Shown: one piece after another, positions 34,401-44,210 of the stretch | Position numbering within the stretch: position 1 is the first letter of the stretch | Layout of the letters: each line of letters begins with the position of its first letter | Assembly: GCA_947561395.2 (NCBI GenBank) | Contig: OX387188.1 | Span: 8,602,150 to 8,666,149 of the forward strand | Reading direction: 5' to 3' | DNA length: 64,000 nucleotides | Origin: Buxus sempervirens | Taxonomy: Eukaryota > Streptophyta > Magnoliopsida > Buxales > Buxaceae | Notes under the pieces: model-generated | Seen by the model: only the letters and a program-made list of their open reading frames with translations | What the model was told of the DNA's origin: nothing | The model's database searches: none | Position numbers and translations under genes: made by a program

Positions 34401-37400
34401 CCGACTGGGGACTTCGTGCAGGAGAAGGTCTGGGCCGTTACAAGCAAGGAATGAAGAAGGCCATTGAAGTGGCAGAAAAAATCACTGGATTTGGAGTTGG
34501 TTACACCCCAGGACCACATGACTGTGCAAAACTTTTTAGGCGTCAGTCAGAGTTGAGGAGGGCAAAGGCAGAAGGCAGAGAACCAGAATGGCCTATTTAC
34601 TTCTATGAAGAGTTGTACAGAACATTTACTAATGACCGTTTGAAGGCACTCTGGTCCCTTGAGAATGTAGTTGCCCAAGGATGGGGTGATGACTTTCCAC
34701 CTTCCCCAAAGAAAGATGAAGATAATCTGGAAGGAATAGCACAGATGTTTTGGAATGAATCAACTATCATGAATAAGCCAATTGCTGAATCCCCCACCGT
34801 GAACTTGCAGGACCCATTTGTTGACTGGTCCTCTTCAGACTTGATCAAGCTGCCAGAGCTAGGCCCAAAAGAAACATCTGCTGATGCTTTTCAACCGCTT
34901 GCTATGCCATTTGAAGCTGAAGAACCACCCACTTTTCCTGCCATAGGTCTGGACACTCTGTTCACTAATGAGAGGGATCCTGAAATGCACATTTTCATGG
35001 TTGAGAAGAATCAAGAGAAAAAGAATGATGCAACAGTTGAGGAAGAAGCTTCAGCACCAATCAAGAATTGGAGCTCCATGCCTTTTGCAGTCAGCCGGGC
35101 TGACCTTTTTAAGGGAGTTTTTGATACTTCTTCTGACATTTCTGTTGTAACTGATTCTAAATTATTCAATGAGTACCTGACTGAGTTCTACTACTTGCAT
35201 GTGTCTGATAGTAATAATAAATCTGAATCCAGTAATCTTAGTATCAATCTCGATGCAAACCCGGGCAAGCCGAAACTCGAGATAGATAATGAGACAAAAG
35301 TAATTGAACAAAAAGAAGAAGAAATAACAAGCCTTGGCTTTGAAAAACCAACTGAGCAGGCAAACTTAATAACAGAAAAACATGATCAAATATTAGATGT
35401 CGAGCATGAAAAAGATCTTAATAGGTCAGATTGGAGCATAAGCTCACTGCAGAATAATGATTTAGACGTCATCTCTGATATAGACCAAGATAGGTCTTTA
35501 GAATATGAGGACGACTATGAACCATTGGAGACCCCACCTGAAATCCAATCTGCTTTGGAAAGACATGAAAGGGGTCTCCAGGCCAACATTGAGGAAACTG
35601 AACCCATTGATATAGGTGAACCAACACAACCCAAGATAGTTCAAATTGGTAAAAAGCTGTCTCAAACATTGAAGTTGCAAATAACTGAATTTTTAAAATT
35701 ATATTCTGACGCGTTTGCTTGGTCGTACGAGGATATGCCCGGGTTAGATACGGACTTGGTTGTACATCAGTTACCCACAAAGTCTGAGGCCACTCCAGTG
35801 AAACAAAAACTCAGACGCATGAAGCCAGAATGGGCCCTGAAGATCAAAGAAGAGGTTACCAAACAGTTGAATGCAGGGTTCTTGCAAGTAACGGAATATC
35901 CTGAATGGTTAGCTAACATTGTGCCAGTACCAAAGAAGGATGGAAAGGTCAGAATGTGTATTGACTATAGAGATTTGAACAAGGCAAGCCCAAAGGATGA
36001 CTTCCCATTACCCCATATTGATGTTCTAGTGGATAACACTGCAACGCATTCAATGTTTTCATTTATGGATGGATTTTCTGGTTACAACCAGATAAGGATG
36101 GCATCAGAAGATATGGAAAAGACATCCTTTATCACACACTGGGGCACGTACTGCTACCAAGTGATGCCATTCGGACTAAAGAATGCAGGTGCAACCTATC
36201 AAAGGGCAATGACTCTGTTATTTCATGACATGATACACAAAGAAATGGAGGTGTATGTGGATGACATGATAGCAAAGTCAAAAGAATCAGAAAATCATCT
36301 AATAAACCTTGGAAAAGTCTTTGATAGGCTCAGAAAGTTCAAGCTCAGAATCAATCCAAGCAAATGTGTGTTCGGAGTTACATCTGGAAAACTACTCGGT
36401 TTTATTGTTGGAAAGCGGGGAATTGAAGTTGACCCTATCAAAGCAAAGGCAATTCTAGAAATGCCTCCACCATCAACAGAGAAGGAAGTAAGAGGGTTTC
36501 TTGGCAGGTTGCAATACATCAGTCGGTTCATTGCACAGATGACTCCCATATGTGAGCCAATATTTAAATTGCTGAGAAAAGATAACCCAGTGGTCTGGAA
36601 TGAAGATTGCCAAGAAGCTTTTGACAAAATCAAGATATATCTCATGAATCCGCCGACACTGATACCACCGGTGCCTGGGCGACCTTTGATCATGTACTTG
36701 ACAGTCTCAGAAACAGCTATAGGATGTGTTCTAGGACAACACGATGAAACAGGAAGAAAAGAACAAGCAATCTACTACTTGAGTAAGAAATTCACTAATT
36801 ATGAGTCGAAATATTCAGTGCTTGAAAAAACGTGTTGTGCCTTAGTCTGGGCAGCTCAAAAGCTTCGGCATTATTTGCTCAGTCATACAGTTCTGCTAAT
36901 ATCAAATTTGGATCCGTTAAGATATATTTTTGAGAAGCCAATCTCAACTGGAAGGGTAGCAAGGTGGCAAGTCCTTTTATCTGAGTATGATATTGTCTAT
37001 ACGACAAGGAAAGCGATAAAAGGACAAGCAGTAGCAGATCATTTGGCAGCACATCCTCTCCCAGATTACCAGCCACTTCTGACTCACTTCCCAGATGAAG
37101 ATGTGATGTGTACGGAGTCGACGGAAGAAATGGATGAAACTAAGTGGAGAATGTTTTTTGATGGAGCGGTAAATGTTAATGGAAAGGGAATTGGGGCAGT
37201 GTTAGTCTCCCCAGATGGTGTTCATCACCCAGTAGCAGCAAAACTTCTATTTGACTGCACCAACAATATGGCGGAATACGAAGCGTGTGCGTTGGGTTTG
37301 CGAGCAGCAATCGAAATGCACATACAAAAGTTGGAGGTATTCGGAGACTCAAGTCTTATCATTTATCAAGTAATGGGAGATTGGAGGACCAGGGATGTAA

Positions 37401-38419
37401 AACTAGTGCCGTACCAAGAATTGATCAAAGAATTAGAGGAGCAGATTGAGAAAGTGACATTCAATTATATGCCACGAGACAATAATCAGTTCGCTGATGC
37501 CTTGGCAACTCTCGCCTCCATGGCAACTATCACAGACAATGCATTTGTGCAACCTCTAGAGATTGAAGTTCGCCATCTACCAGTTTACTGTTTTAGCATC
37601 GAGAGGAGTAAACCAGAGGATGAGCCGTGGTATGCAGACATTGAGAGGTATCTAAAGGACAGAACTTTGCCAGAAAGTGCCACGGCTGCAGAGAAGCGAA
37701 CAATACAGAGGCTCGCAGGACAGTATTTTCTCAGCGGAGGCAGAGTATATAAGAAGTCATTCAATGACTCACTGCTACTGTGTGTGAAAGAAGAAGAAGC
37801 ACGAAACTTGATCAATGAAGTGCACGGAGGTTTGTGCGGTGCACACATGAATGGCCACATGCTTGCAAGAAAGATCCTAAGGATGGGTTACTATTGGATG
37901 ACGATGGAAACAGATTGCTACACCCATGTCAGGAGATGCCACTTGTGCCAGATTTATGCAGACAACATCTATGCACCGCCAAACACACTGTACTCCATGG
38001 CGTCACCTTGGCCATTTGCAATATGGGGAATTGATATGATAGGACAGATTCATCCGAAAGCTTCTAATGGACACAGATTCATCTTGGTTGCCATTGATTA
38101 TTTTACGAAGTGGGTAGAAGCCATGTCTTTTGTGGATGTGAAGAAGTCTCATGTGTTGAAGTTCATCAGAAACAACATCGTTTGCCGTTATGGCGTGCCA
38201 GAGGCTATCATCACTGATAATGCAAAGAATTTGAACAATAAAGACATGGACAAGATGTGTGAAGATCTAAGGATCAGACATTTGAATTCTACAGCTTACC
38301 GACCTAAGATGAATGGAGCAGTAGAGGCCGCTGCACGCGTATCGAACATCAATCAGGACTTCAACTGGGGCAACTCCCTTCTCCCTTGTGTATGGAATGG
38401 AAGCTGTTCTCCCTATTGA
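31406..38419 (+). CDS. Ogre1 gag-protease-RT-RNase H-aRNase H-integrase polyprotein (integrase truncated)
   Basis: 2337 aa. The start MDAQGNQTPPAQYQAESSE matches the Ogre2 gag start. Order: Gag core (residues about 165-340, FKCPELHQFNGTGCPLNHL); zinc knuckle C-EYH-SGAPGHDTNR-C (458-472); protease AMIDNGSALN (Asp about 836, DNG instead of the usual D-S/T-G, as in Tat elements); a G-patch-like GEGLGRYKQG (about 1006); RT with YVDD at 1617-1620. Next is a gypsy RNase H near 1766 with TVSETAIG where an Asp is expected, probably catalytically degenerate. The archaeal-type RNase H has Asp1919, Glu1957, Asp1981 and Asp2031. Integrase has the HHCC region from His2140 and the D,D,35,E triad Asp2210, Asp2271, Glu2307. 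Shortly after the Glu the frame is lost at about 38336, and the last about 28 residues are out of frame. Gag and pol share one frame with no stop. Confidence 0.92.
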   Translation: MDAQGNQTPPAQYQAESSETQVVNDLTQKVENMAMVIQSLMAEIRDLKQVQSTVPITQQHQPPLPPRAEVPAVLLPPQPAQPLPMAPPHPPPQAVPFPPPVVDLVHPIQQQEQFAPVQLGQDEEDWYRTQEAQFETRLAAMKEDLLKQLQPNTVQSEATLENLCFFSDIQLPTKFKCPELHQFNGTGCPLNHLRSYSGDMCQYAKNEKIMVQFFQRSLTGAAYSWFLSLDKAKIKTWNDLAAVFIQQYRLNSQMVQTRAELQRLAKKSHESVRDYAKRWKELATLVQPPLLEQEMTSLFIASLGQPFFTLLLGQSSTSFNDLILTADRIEDAVRSGKIDSSGQNATQRRPMANQGNRSQGQEQPRRTEGQAVNYVQPTQPYHISRTAPQNQGQVAIPYQGPPRRTREEMEARFKRVFTPLPYTPAELLPTLLKGGYLRIKSPNPRTFIGKNYNPNERCEYHSGAPGHDTNRCWDLRHDIQDLIDQKRLTVDPPAPPPVTPATGVATNPLPSHSQASTSKTVNHISTSCNTMQFDPSILIGHLGQTVRVNLQAEIEWQEVNVIGGEDRTEFPPQFPRVHLHPNSESEYLLPSPIDDPTPSSYITPPAYIPTRAPLINLFSLRNPVIPNPTIIPVEPESLNLSQLTLDPPSYHTAPLAYTIDPAFYELPRLFTETEVNRITRSGRYVNTDPTPAPEEETEEDKRKKEKGKEVAVEQSFTQKRKGRASDDEITELYNSIHMPDYDIVQQLNKVPAQISIMRLLMDSPKHKDVLMKVLSDAHVPETTAPEQLEAIVSQIMAPKAISFSDDDLPPDGPDHIEPLYIMVKCNDKVVKRAMIDNGSALNICPMRTFYGLQLDSSLIKPSTHNVRGFDNAKRDSVGEIVMTIIIAEKPFTLAFELMDLNSSFNLLIGRPWLHHAGAVPSTLHRMIRFISGNELITVHAEDHREFERLGVPYVDYELPTSLAFHATELVNVINIPAYERGRKFKRRKRECMFGTVECADWGLRAGEGLGRYKQGMKKAIEVAEKITGFGVGYTPGPHDCAKLFRRQSELRRAKAEGREPEWPIYFYEELYRTFTNDRLKALWSLENVVAQGWGDDFPPSPKKDEDNLEGIAQMFWNESTIMNKPIAESPTVNLQDPFVDWSSSDLIKLPELGPKETSADAFQPLAMPFEAEEPPTFPAIGLDTLFTNERDPEMHIFMVEKNQEKKNDATVEEEASAPIKNWSSMPFAVSRADLFKGVFDTSSDISVVTDSKLFNEYLTEFYYLHVSDSNNKSESSNLSINLDANPGKPKLEIDNETKVIEQKEEEITSLGFEKPTEQANLITEKHDQILDVEHEKDLNRSDWSISSLQNNDLDVISDIDQDRSLEYEDDYEPLETPPEIQSALERHERGLQANIEETEPIDIGEPTQPKIVQIGKKLSQTLKLQITEFLKLYSDAFAWSYEDMPGLDTDLVVHQLPTKSEATPVKQKLRRMKPEWALKIKEEVTKQLNAGFLQVTEYPEWLANIVPVPKKDGKVRMCIDYRDLNKASPKDDFPLPHIDVLVDNTATHSMFSFMDGFSGYNQIRMASEDMEKTSFITHWGTYCYQVMPFGLKNAGATYQRAMTLLFHDMIHKEMEVYVDDMIAKSKESENHLINLGKVFDRLRKFKLRINPSKCVFGVTSGKLLGFIVGKRGIEVDPIKAKAILEMPPPSTEKEVRGFLGRLQYISRFIAQMTPICEPIFKLLRKDNPVVWNEDCQEAFDKIKIYLMNPPTLIPPVPGRPLIMYLTVSETAIGCVLGQHDETGRKEQAIYYLSKKFTNYESKYSVLEKTCCALVWAAQKLRHYLLSHTVLLISNLDPLRYIFEKPISTGRVARWQVLLSEYDIVYTTRKAIKGQAVADHLAAHPLPDYQPLLTHFPDEDVMCTESTEEMDETKWRMFFDGAVNVNGKGIGAVLVSPDGVHHPVAAKLLFDCTNNMAEYEACALGLRAAIEMHIQKLEVFGDSSLIIYQVMGDWRTRDVKLVPYQELIKELEEQIEKVTFNYMPRDNNQFADALATLASMATITDNAFVQPLEIEVRHLPVYCFSIERSKPEDEPWYADIERYLKDRTLPESATAAEKRTIQRLAGQYFLSGGRVYKKSFNDSLLLCVKEEEARNLINEVHGGLCGAHMNGHMLARKILRMGYYWMTMETDCYTHVRRCHLCQIYADNIYAPPNTLYSMASPWPFAIWGIDMIGQIHPKASNGHRFILVAIDYFTKWVEAMSFVDVKKSHVLKFIRNNIVCRYGVPEAIITDNAKNLNNKDMDKMCEDLRIRHLNSTAYRPKMNGAVEAAARVSNINQDFNWGNSLLPCVWNGSCSPY

Positions 38420-38798
38420 AGTACAGATTCCTTCACTAAGAATTCTGAAGGAAGCCGAGATAAACGATATTGAATGGGAACAATCCAGATTTGACCAACT
38501 TCAGCTGTTGGATGAGAAAAGGATAAAGGCATTATGCCATAGCCAACTCTATCAGCAGAGAGTGGCACGAGCCTATAATAAGAAAGTCAAGCCACGTCAT
38601 TTCAAGGTGGGAGATCTAGTACTCAAAAGGATCTTTCCCCACCAAGAGGACAATAGAGGAAAATTCAAGCCAAATTACGAAGGACCATTCGTAGTTCATA
38701 AGGTTTTGTCCAGGGGAGCATTGATCTTACAAGAGATGGACGGAGCCATTTTTCCTGAGCCAATAAATGCAGATGCAGTCAAGTTGTACTATGCTTGA
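38337..38798 (+). pseudogene. Integrase C-terminal part in a shifted frame, Ogre1
   Basis: Opens AYRTSIRTSTGATPFSLVY (overlapping the end of the previous frame) and continues with GMEAVLPIEV, KVGDLVLKRIF and NYEGPFVV to a stop at 38798. It is the normal C-terminal integrase region of Tat elements. The roughly 30 codons expected between the catalytic Glu and this segment are absent, so a deletion of a length not divisible by three removed them. No chromodomain is seen. Confidence 0.85.
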
Positions 38799-40806
38799 GA
38801 TCATTCTAATTGAGAAATGAAGAGAGGCCATCTTTGACCTTTCCTTTAAATAGTAAATCCCTCCAATAAAACCCTAAAATTCTTTCACCCTAGTGAACCC
38901 CTTTTGAGCCTTAAATAAAGTTTCTTTCAACCCTGCACATGTGATCTACTCAGTAAACTGGGGCATTTCAAAAAAAAAAAAAAAAAAAAAAAGTTAGACC
39001 GAGGCAAAGTTTGCCTAGCAAAAGCAAAACTGGGGCAAACATTGCCCAATAAAAAAAAAAAGGATGTAAGCCCCCAAAAGTAATAAAAGGGTAGATTACT
39101 GTTGAGAACCCAATTAATCAAGCCTTTTGAGCCATCTACTTTCTTTTCATAACTTGAAACCCTGCCTATGTTTCGTCCTATTCTCAAGACCTCTCAGATC
39201 CCAAAAAGAATGATCTCAGCAAACTTCGGGTCTACACTTGTTGGTGATGACGGAACCCATGGCACTCAAAGAAACTAGACATGGCAAAAAAAAAAAAAAA
39301 AAGGGTCGAAAAGAGCAAAAAGGAATAGAATTCTACTGAAAGAACAGCACAATGAGAACAAAGCAGAGCAGTAAATGAGTTTGACAAAGCCAAAATGGAT
39401 TGAATAGAAGCTGAAGGGTTCGGACTAGCGGAATGTGTCTGAGTCAAAGCTTCACTGGCCCGTGATGACAATGATACTGAAAATGCCAAGTATACCAAGT
39501 CCCGTTTGGCCCTTGGGACCGATCTTTTAAGACTGAAAGCACGTGCACACACAGACACGTTTGCAATGCTTTGTTTACTTCAGCTTATACTTTTTTTGAA
39601 CTTATTGTGCTATTAGCCTCAGTTGACAGGTTCATAACCCCAATGAAGGCCGCCCACTTCTGCAGTGGACCATGCTAAAAAAAATTAATAATAAAAAAAA
39701 AATAATAATAATATATTTTTTTTACTTCCTAATAAACAATGATTAATTGATCTTCTTTTTCTCAGGAGCAAATAGGCAAAGGGAAAGAGAAGCAAACAAG
39801 GGGAATCCGCCACAAAGAAGATGAGTACACTCAAAAGGACACACAAGCTTCTCATCCAAGACCCCACCAGAGAATGCCGAAAAAAAAAAAAAAGCAAGAG
39901 AGGTGACACCTTCCTCTACAAATGCCCAGTGGAGTTTCCTCGTCGAGAAGAGGTGATTACCCAACAGAAGAAGAGTACCAATTGAAGGGAGAGACATTGT
40001 CAGAACATGAGAACCTCAGATAGGCGAAATAACAGCGCCATTCTACATAGAGACACACTGGATGAAACAGGATGACAGATGAGAAGGTTCTCATAAAATT
40101 CTCAAAAGAATTTTCCTTTAAAAGGGAGTTTTACAAATCCCAGTGGAGAATCATCAAGAACAATAAAGCTCAGGCAAGCTCAAGACCAAGAGGAGAAGAC
40201 ATGTTTTGAAGATTTAAAGGGCAGAGAAGGCCCTCATGTAATTTTCATTTTCCCACTTTTGTATCATAGGATTTGAACCAGGATTCGGATTTCCTCGGTG
40301 TGCTGGGCAGCAGTGACTCTTAGCCAAATAGAGTTAGGGGTAGTGCACCTACATGGGGGATAAAGAATTTCAAACTTAAAAAAAAAAAAAAAGTAATAAT
40401 AATAATAAAACAAAATAATAAAAAATAATAATAAAAAAATAAATAATAAAAAAAAGTGAATAAATCTGAAAAGATAAAAGAAGAAGTCAAAAGTCAATGG
40501 AATAAACAAGAAGAAAAGAGCATTGTTGAAGCACTTTTGCATCAACGCCGAAACAAGTCGGTGAGTCTAAGTCCAATCCATCATTTTCAACTTAAACTAA
40601 AAAAGGGGAACAATTCCAAACGCCCAATGGCAAGGAAATTCCCCAGAACTTAGAAGTGAGCTAAAGCAACGCAGAGCTTGCACCGGCGCTTCCACATCTT
40701 TGAAAACATTAAAGGACTTGACTCGTCGGTTATGTCGACAGAAATGCAAAATGCAAAAATAGGGTTCTTTTTATTCTTTGTCATTCATCACCTTGGTGAC
40801 TCTGAC
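38799..40806 (+). other. Ogre1 3' untranslated region
   Basis: No coding frame. It contains A-runs (38969-38992, 39283-39302, 40380-40455), repeated AAACTGGGGCA motifs (38956, 39029) and 'tttcgtcctat' near 39171, all echoed in the Ogre2 3' region. The last about 350 bp are recognisably similar to Ogre2 60420-60710 ('tgtcgacagaaatgc...aaagaggggcagc'). Confidence 0.7.
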
Positions 40807-40819
40807 AAAGAGGGGCAGC
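40807..40819 (+). other. Polypurine tract of Ogre1
   Basis: AAAGAGGGGCAGC immediately before the 3' LTR, the same as in Ogre2. Confidence 0.85.
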
Positions 40820-42880
40820 TGTCAGCACCCCATTTTTGCACTATAAAATTGCCCAAGAAGCATATCTTAAACTGGCATATATGTGGGCACGTAAATCGAG
40901 GTTTTTATAGTGGACCCATCTTTTTGAAATAACAAGCCCATAACAAAGAGAATTCTTAACCGATTCCGATGCACCGAACCGTGCTCAAATCGGATGTCAG
41001 ACGGCTAAGTTATGAATAAAATAAATAAAGGGTAGTTTGGGGATTTTTACAAAACCGAAATTGGATGCCACATGGCAGCCACGTGTACACCATGGTGGCT
41101 GCCATGTAACCAATGACAAATTAAAATTTTGTGGGGTTGTTTTAGTAAATAATTAAGTTTCCTAATGGGGTTTCTTATGCAAATAAATAACAAAGTTAAT
41201 AAAAGATTAAGATTAAAAAAATAATAATAATAAAAATAAACAAAGAGAAATGAGTTGGACGAATTGGTCCAACTCATATTCTCTTGAGATATTGAAACTA
41301 AACCTAAAAAATATAAGCCTAATAAAAATGGGGGACAATATAGACTTTGACCAAACCTAAATGAATGAAGGGTTTAAGAGAGGAATAGGAGTTAGGAGTT
41401 AGGAGTTAGGAGTTTAAGTGTTTAAGAGGAGAAGTTAAGAAAATGAGAGGTTTAAGAGAGGAAGAGGAGGAGTTAGGAGTTTAGGTGTTTAAGAGAGGAG
41501 TTAGGAGTTTAGGTGTTTAAGAGAGGAGTTAGGAGTTTAGGTGTTTAAGAAAGGAGTTAGGAGCTTAGGTGTTTAAAAAGAGAAGTTAAGAAGTTGAATG
41601 GGTGAGAATCCTCTATAAAAGGGCTTGAAGTTGAGAGCAAAAGGGGAGGTAGGAAGAAGTGGAGAAAAGAAGAGGGACGTCTACTAGCAAGGAGGGAGAA
41701 AGGAAAACTGCTGTTCACGACACACCAAGGCTCCAAGACTTGATTTGAAGTGTCAATCCATAACAGGTGAGTCATTTGTTTAATACATTGTATGAGACCT
41801 CTCTTTCATTACAATTTTTGAGATAAGATTACATGATTGATGAGAGACATGTATATATGTTTGATGGCTTTGGGTAATTTTATCATGTAAAAAAAAAAAA
41901 AAAGACAAAGATGTAAAGTTCTGAATTTTTTTCCTGCATTAGGTTTGCACCTGTTTTCCAGATAAACTAATTTTTTTCACCTTGTTCTAGTTTGATTCAA
42001 TTCTGGAGTCCTTCATGAGATTTGTGGTATTTTTATTTTAGTTTAATCTAAAAATACGCTCGAGACCTTACACTATGAGTAGGTATTTTATTTTTAATTT
42101 TCTTTGGTTCAGATTTTCAATTGGAAATGTATAACAGTAACTTTTGGAGTTTCATATCTCTTAAATGAAAATGAATTTTTGAAAACTGCTATAGGTTATT
42201 TTAGTGTTTAAAGTCATGATTCTAAGGAATCAAATTTTGCACAATTTGGTTAAGAATTGAGGGAGATATGAATCTTTGAATGTGGATAGCGCAGTAATTC
42301 AGGTTGTTTCATTTTGTTTGTTTCCTTTGTAAATTAGTAATTAGGCCATGGTTAAAAGTAGTTCAGGTGGTCTCATTTTCTTACTTTGTAAATTAGTAAT
42401 TAGTTAATCTTGCATGATAAAAACAATAGAAAACAAAACAAAACAAAAAATAATAAATAATAAGAAAGGGAAAAAGCAAATGAAACAAGCATTGAAGCGA
42501 TGATTCTTTCTTGTGGTTGAAAATTGTTTTAGCATGGTTTTGTTTTGTTCATATGGTTTTACTTTCAATGTAATTTTGTGGAGGCCATGTACATATAGAT
42601 TAATATTTGTTGTACGCTTAAAATGAAAAAAAATTAGAAAAGAAAAAAATAAAAATAATAAATAAGAGAGCTCATTAAATATCCAACTAATTTAAGGGAA
42701 TCCATTTCGATGGGACAACCCAGGGTGTTCAAGGACTTCCCTAGGTTGTAATCGGGTCACTTAACCGGAATCACTGGTGCAGACCAAAAATCAACAAGGT
42801 GTCTACCTGCACCATTTCAGGTAGTGGCGACTCTATAACAGATTGTAACTCGCTTTTTCCGCGCGCCCGAGGTGCGCACA
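40820..42880 (+). mobile_element. 3' LTR of Ogre1
   Basis: Near-identical to the 5' LTR, 28 bp longer because of one extra repeat unit (41386-41579). TATAAAA at 41614. U5 pseudoknot-like fold at 42798-42833. It is followed by the target duplication ccatt. Confidence 0.92.
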
Positions 42881-42885
42881 CCATT

Positions 42886-43297
42886 GAAATAAACGAAAAT
42901 GAGAATCCTTAATAACAAGTGACTCCCTTGTCCAAATCTTGATAAAATCCTTTTCATCTTTAAACCGGAACAGCAAATGCCTCCCATCCAGAACGCCAAC
43001 GTGGAAACTTCCTTGCACTCCCCAAGATTTAAAAATAGTGTCCCGAACAATGTCCACCGATGGCCTTCCTGAAACAAACTTGGCGATCAAAGCATAACTG
43101 AAGGCATTTAAAGATTTGTTAATCTCCATATCTGAAAACTCAACTGTAGGACATCCATGGAAAGAAGAAGGAACTTTCCTGGGGACATTGACATCATCAA
43201 CAATGAGCGCCCTAGGAAGAGAAGAAACAACAACAGCAAAAGATCTTGGCATATCCGGAGGGATTGAAGAAGAACCTCCTTGAATCAGATCAGCCAT
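42886..43297 (-). pseudogene. LINE ORF1, N-terminal part
   Basis: Starts MADLIQGGSSSIPPDMPRSF and runs 137 codons to the Ogre1 junction. It holds the first half of a DUF4283 fold, with VPSSFHGCPTVEFSD and later LDGRHLLFRFKDEKDFIKI, as in plant LINE ORF1 proteins. The 15 residues that follow in the unspliced frame are LTR sequence. The upstream 5' UTR is 43298-43372. Confidence 0.8.
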
Positions 43298-43381
43298 GGA
43301 GGAAAACCTTAATCGCCAACAAAAACCCTAATCGCCCCTCCAAAGGAAAAGGAGCACCACGATTCAAGTCAGGTTAAAATT

Positions 43382-44210
43382 CTCAGTTTAGATTACTTGG
43401 AAAAAGTTATCAAGCTCAAAGGGTCTAACTAGGGATTTCCAAAAATTTTGGGGATATAAGCAAGAAAGGCCTCTTATCATTTTAAGAAAAGTTTGAATTT
43501 TCAAACTTGGTAGAGTTGTACTACATGATTGGCTCAGGAATTTTTTTTTCTTCTTTTCTTTTTTTTCTTCTTTTTTTCTTTTTTTTTATCACCTTCAATC
43601 AAGATGAAAGCCTCTTCAAATAGAACCTTTGTTATGAATCACCTTTTGATCAATCTTATGGATTTGGATTCTTTCCATCAAATAATGCCCAATTCCATTT
43701 CCAATGAAAAAGTCAAATCTTCTCCCATATTTTCAAGTGCAAAGCCCCAACTTTCTTCAAACAATATTATCAACTTCCCTTTAAACGAATCAACAAGTGA
43801 TGCGATCCTTTCTATATTATAATGAAGAAACTTCAAATCTTCTTCCATATTTTCTATTGAAGAATGTGGGTCATCTTTGGTTCGAAAGGCCATAAAATTG
43901 GTTATTTCATAATTTCACAGAACATTCTTCTCATGACACTTAAAAAGATTTTCATATAAAATGTCTTTTTCTTCGATTTTGGTCTCAAAATTGAGCCCAA
44001 TGTTGAGGTCATATTCAACTTAATGAAATTTAATAGGAAATATGACTCATAAGTAAAAAGGACTTTGTTGAAAACTTTTTTTTACTTTTTCTAGAAAAAT
44101 GTTAAAGGGGAAATCTTTTTTTTTTGTTTTTTTGCTTTTTAAAGAGCCTTTATTGAAATCACTCCTTGAGGACAAGGCTCCTTAGGATCCTCAGGAAATG
44201 TGCATTCTTC
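43382..44210 (-). other. Internal region of element C, right of the LINE
   Basis: Resumes element C after the LINE target duplication. A/T-rich, with T/C tracts at 43541-43590. Downstream of gag in the element's orientation and without recognisable pol. Confidence 0.5.

Larger units (their letters stand above)
25147..42880 (+). mobile_element. Ogre1: complete Tat/Ogre-type Ty3-gypsy retrotransposon
   Basis: The two LTRs, 25147-27179 (2,033 bp) and 40820-42880 (2,061 bp), begin TGTCAGCACCCC and end GCGCACA. The target duplication ccatt lies at 25142-25146 and 42881-42885. The order is PBS, 1.4-kb leader, ORF1, stem-loop repeats, gag-pol, 3' UTR, PPT. An extra ORF before gag, a tRNA-Arg-type PBS and a second (archaeal-type) RNase H define the Ogre branch of Tat. 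By eye the LTRs differ by about four substitutions plus one 28-bp repeat unit, so insertion was recent. It lies in the opposite orientation within LINE ORF1. The integrase frame is broken. Confidence 0.93.
19646..43372 (-). mobile_element. L1-type LINE, nearly full length, split by Ogre1
   Basis: Poly-A tail (T-run on plus, to 19664) at the left and a short 5' UTR at the right. A candidate target duplication gttaaaatt lies at 19637-19645 and 43373-43381. Without the 17.7-kb Ogre1 insertion and its duplicated ccatt, the LINE is about 6.0 kb, the usual size of a plant L1. Order on the minus strand: 5' UTR (about 75 nt), ORF1, then ORF2 with endonuclease, RT, zf-RVT-type region and RNase H. It carries several stops and frameshifts and is inactive. 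Confidence 0.88.

Noticed and set aside
31656-37860. Minus-strand ORFs opposite the Ogre1 polyprotein
   Set aside because: They are shadows of a strongly supported 2337-codon coding frame.
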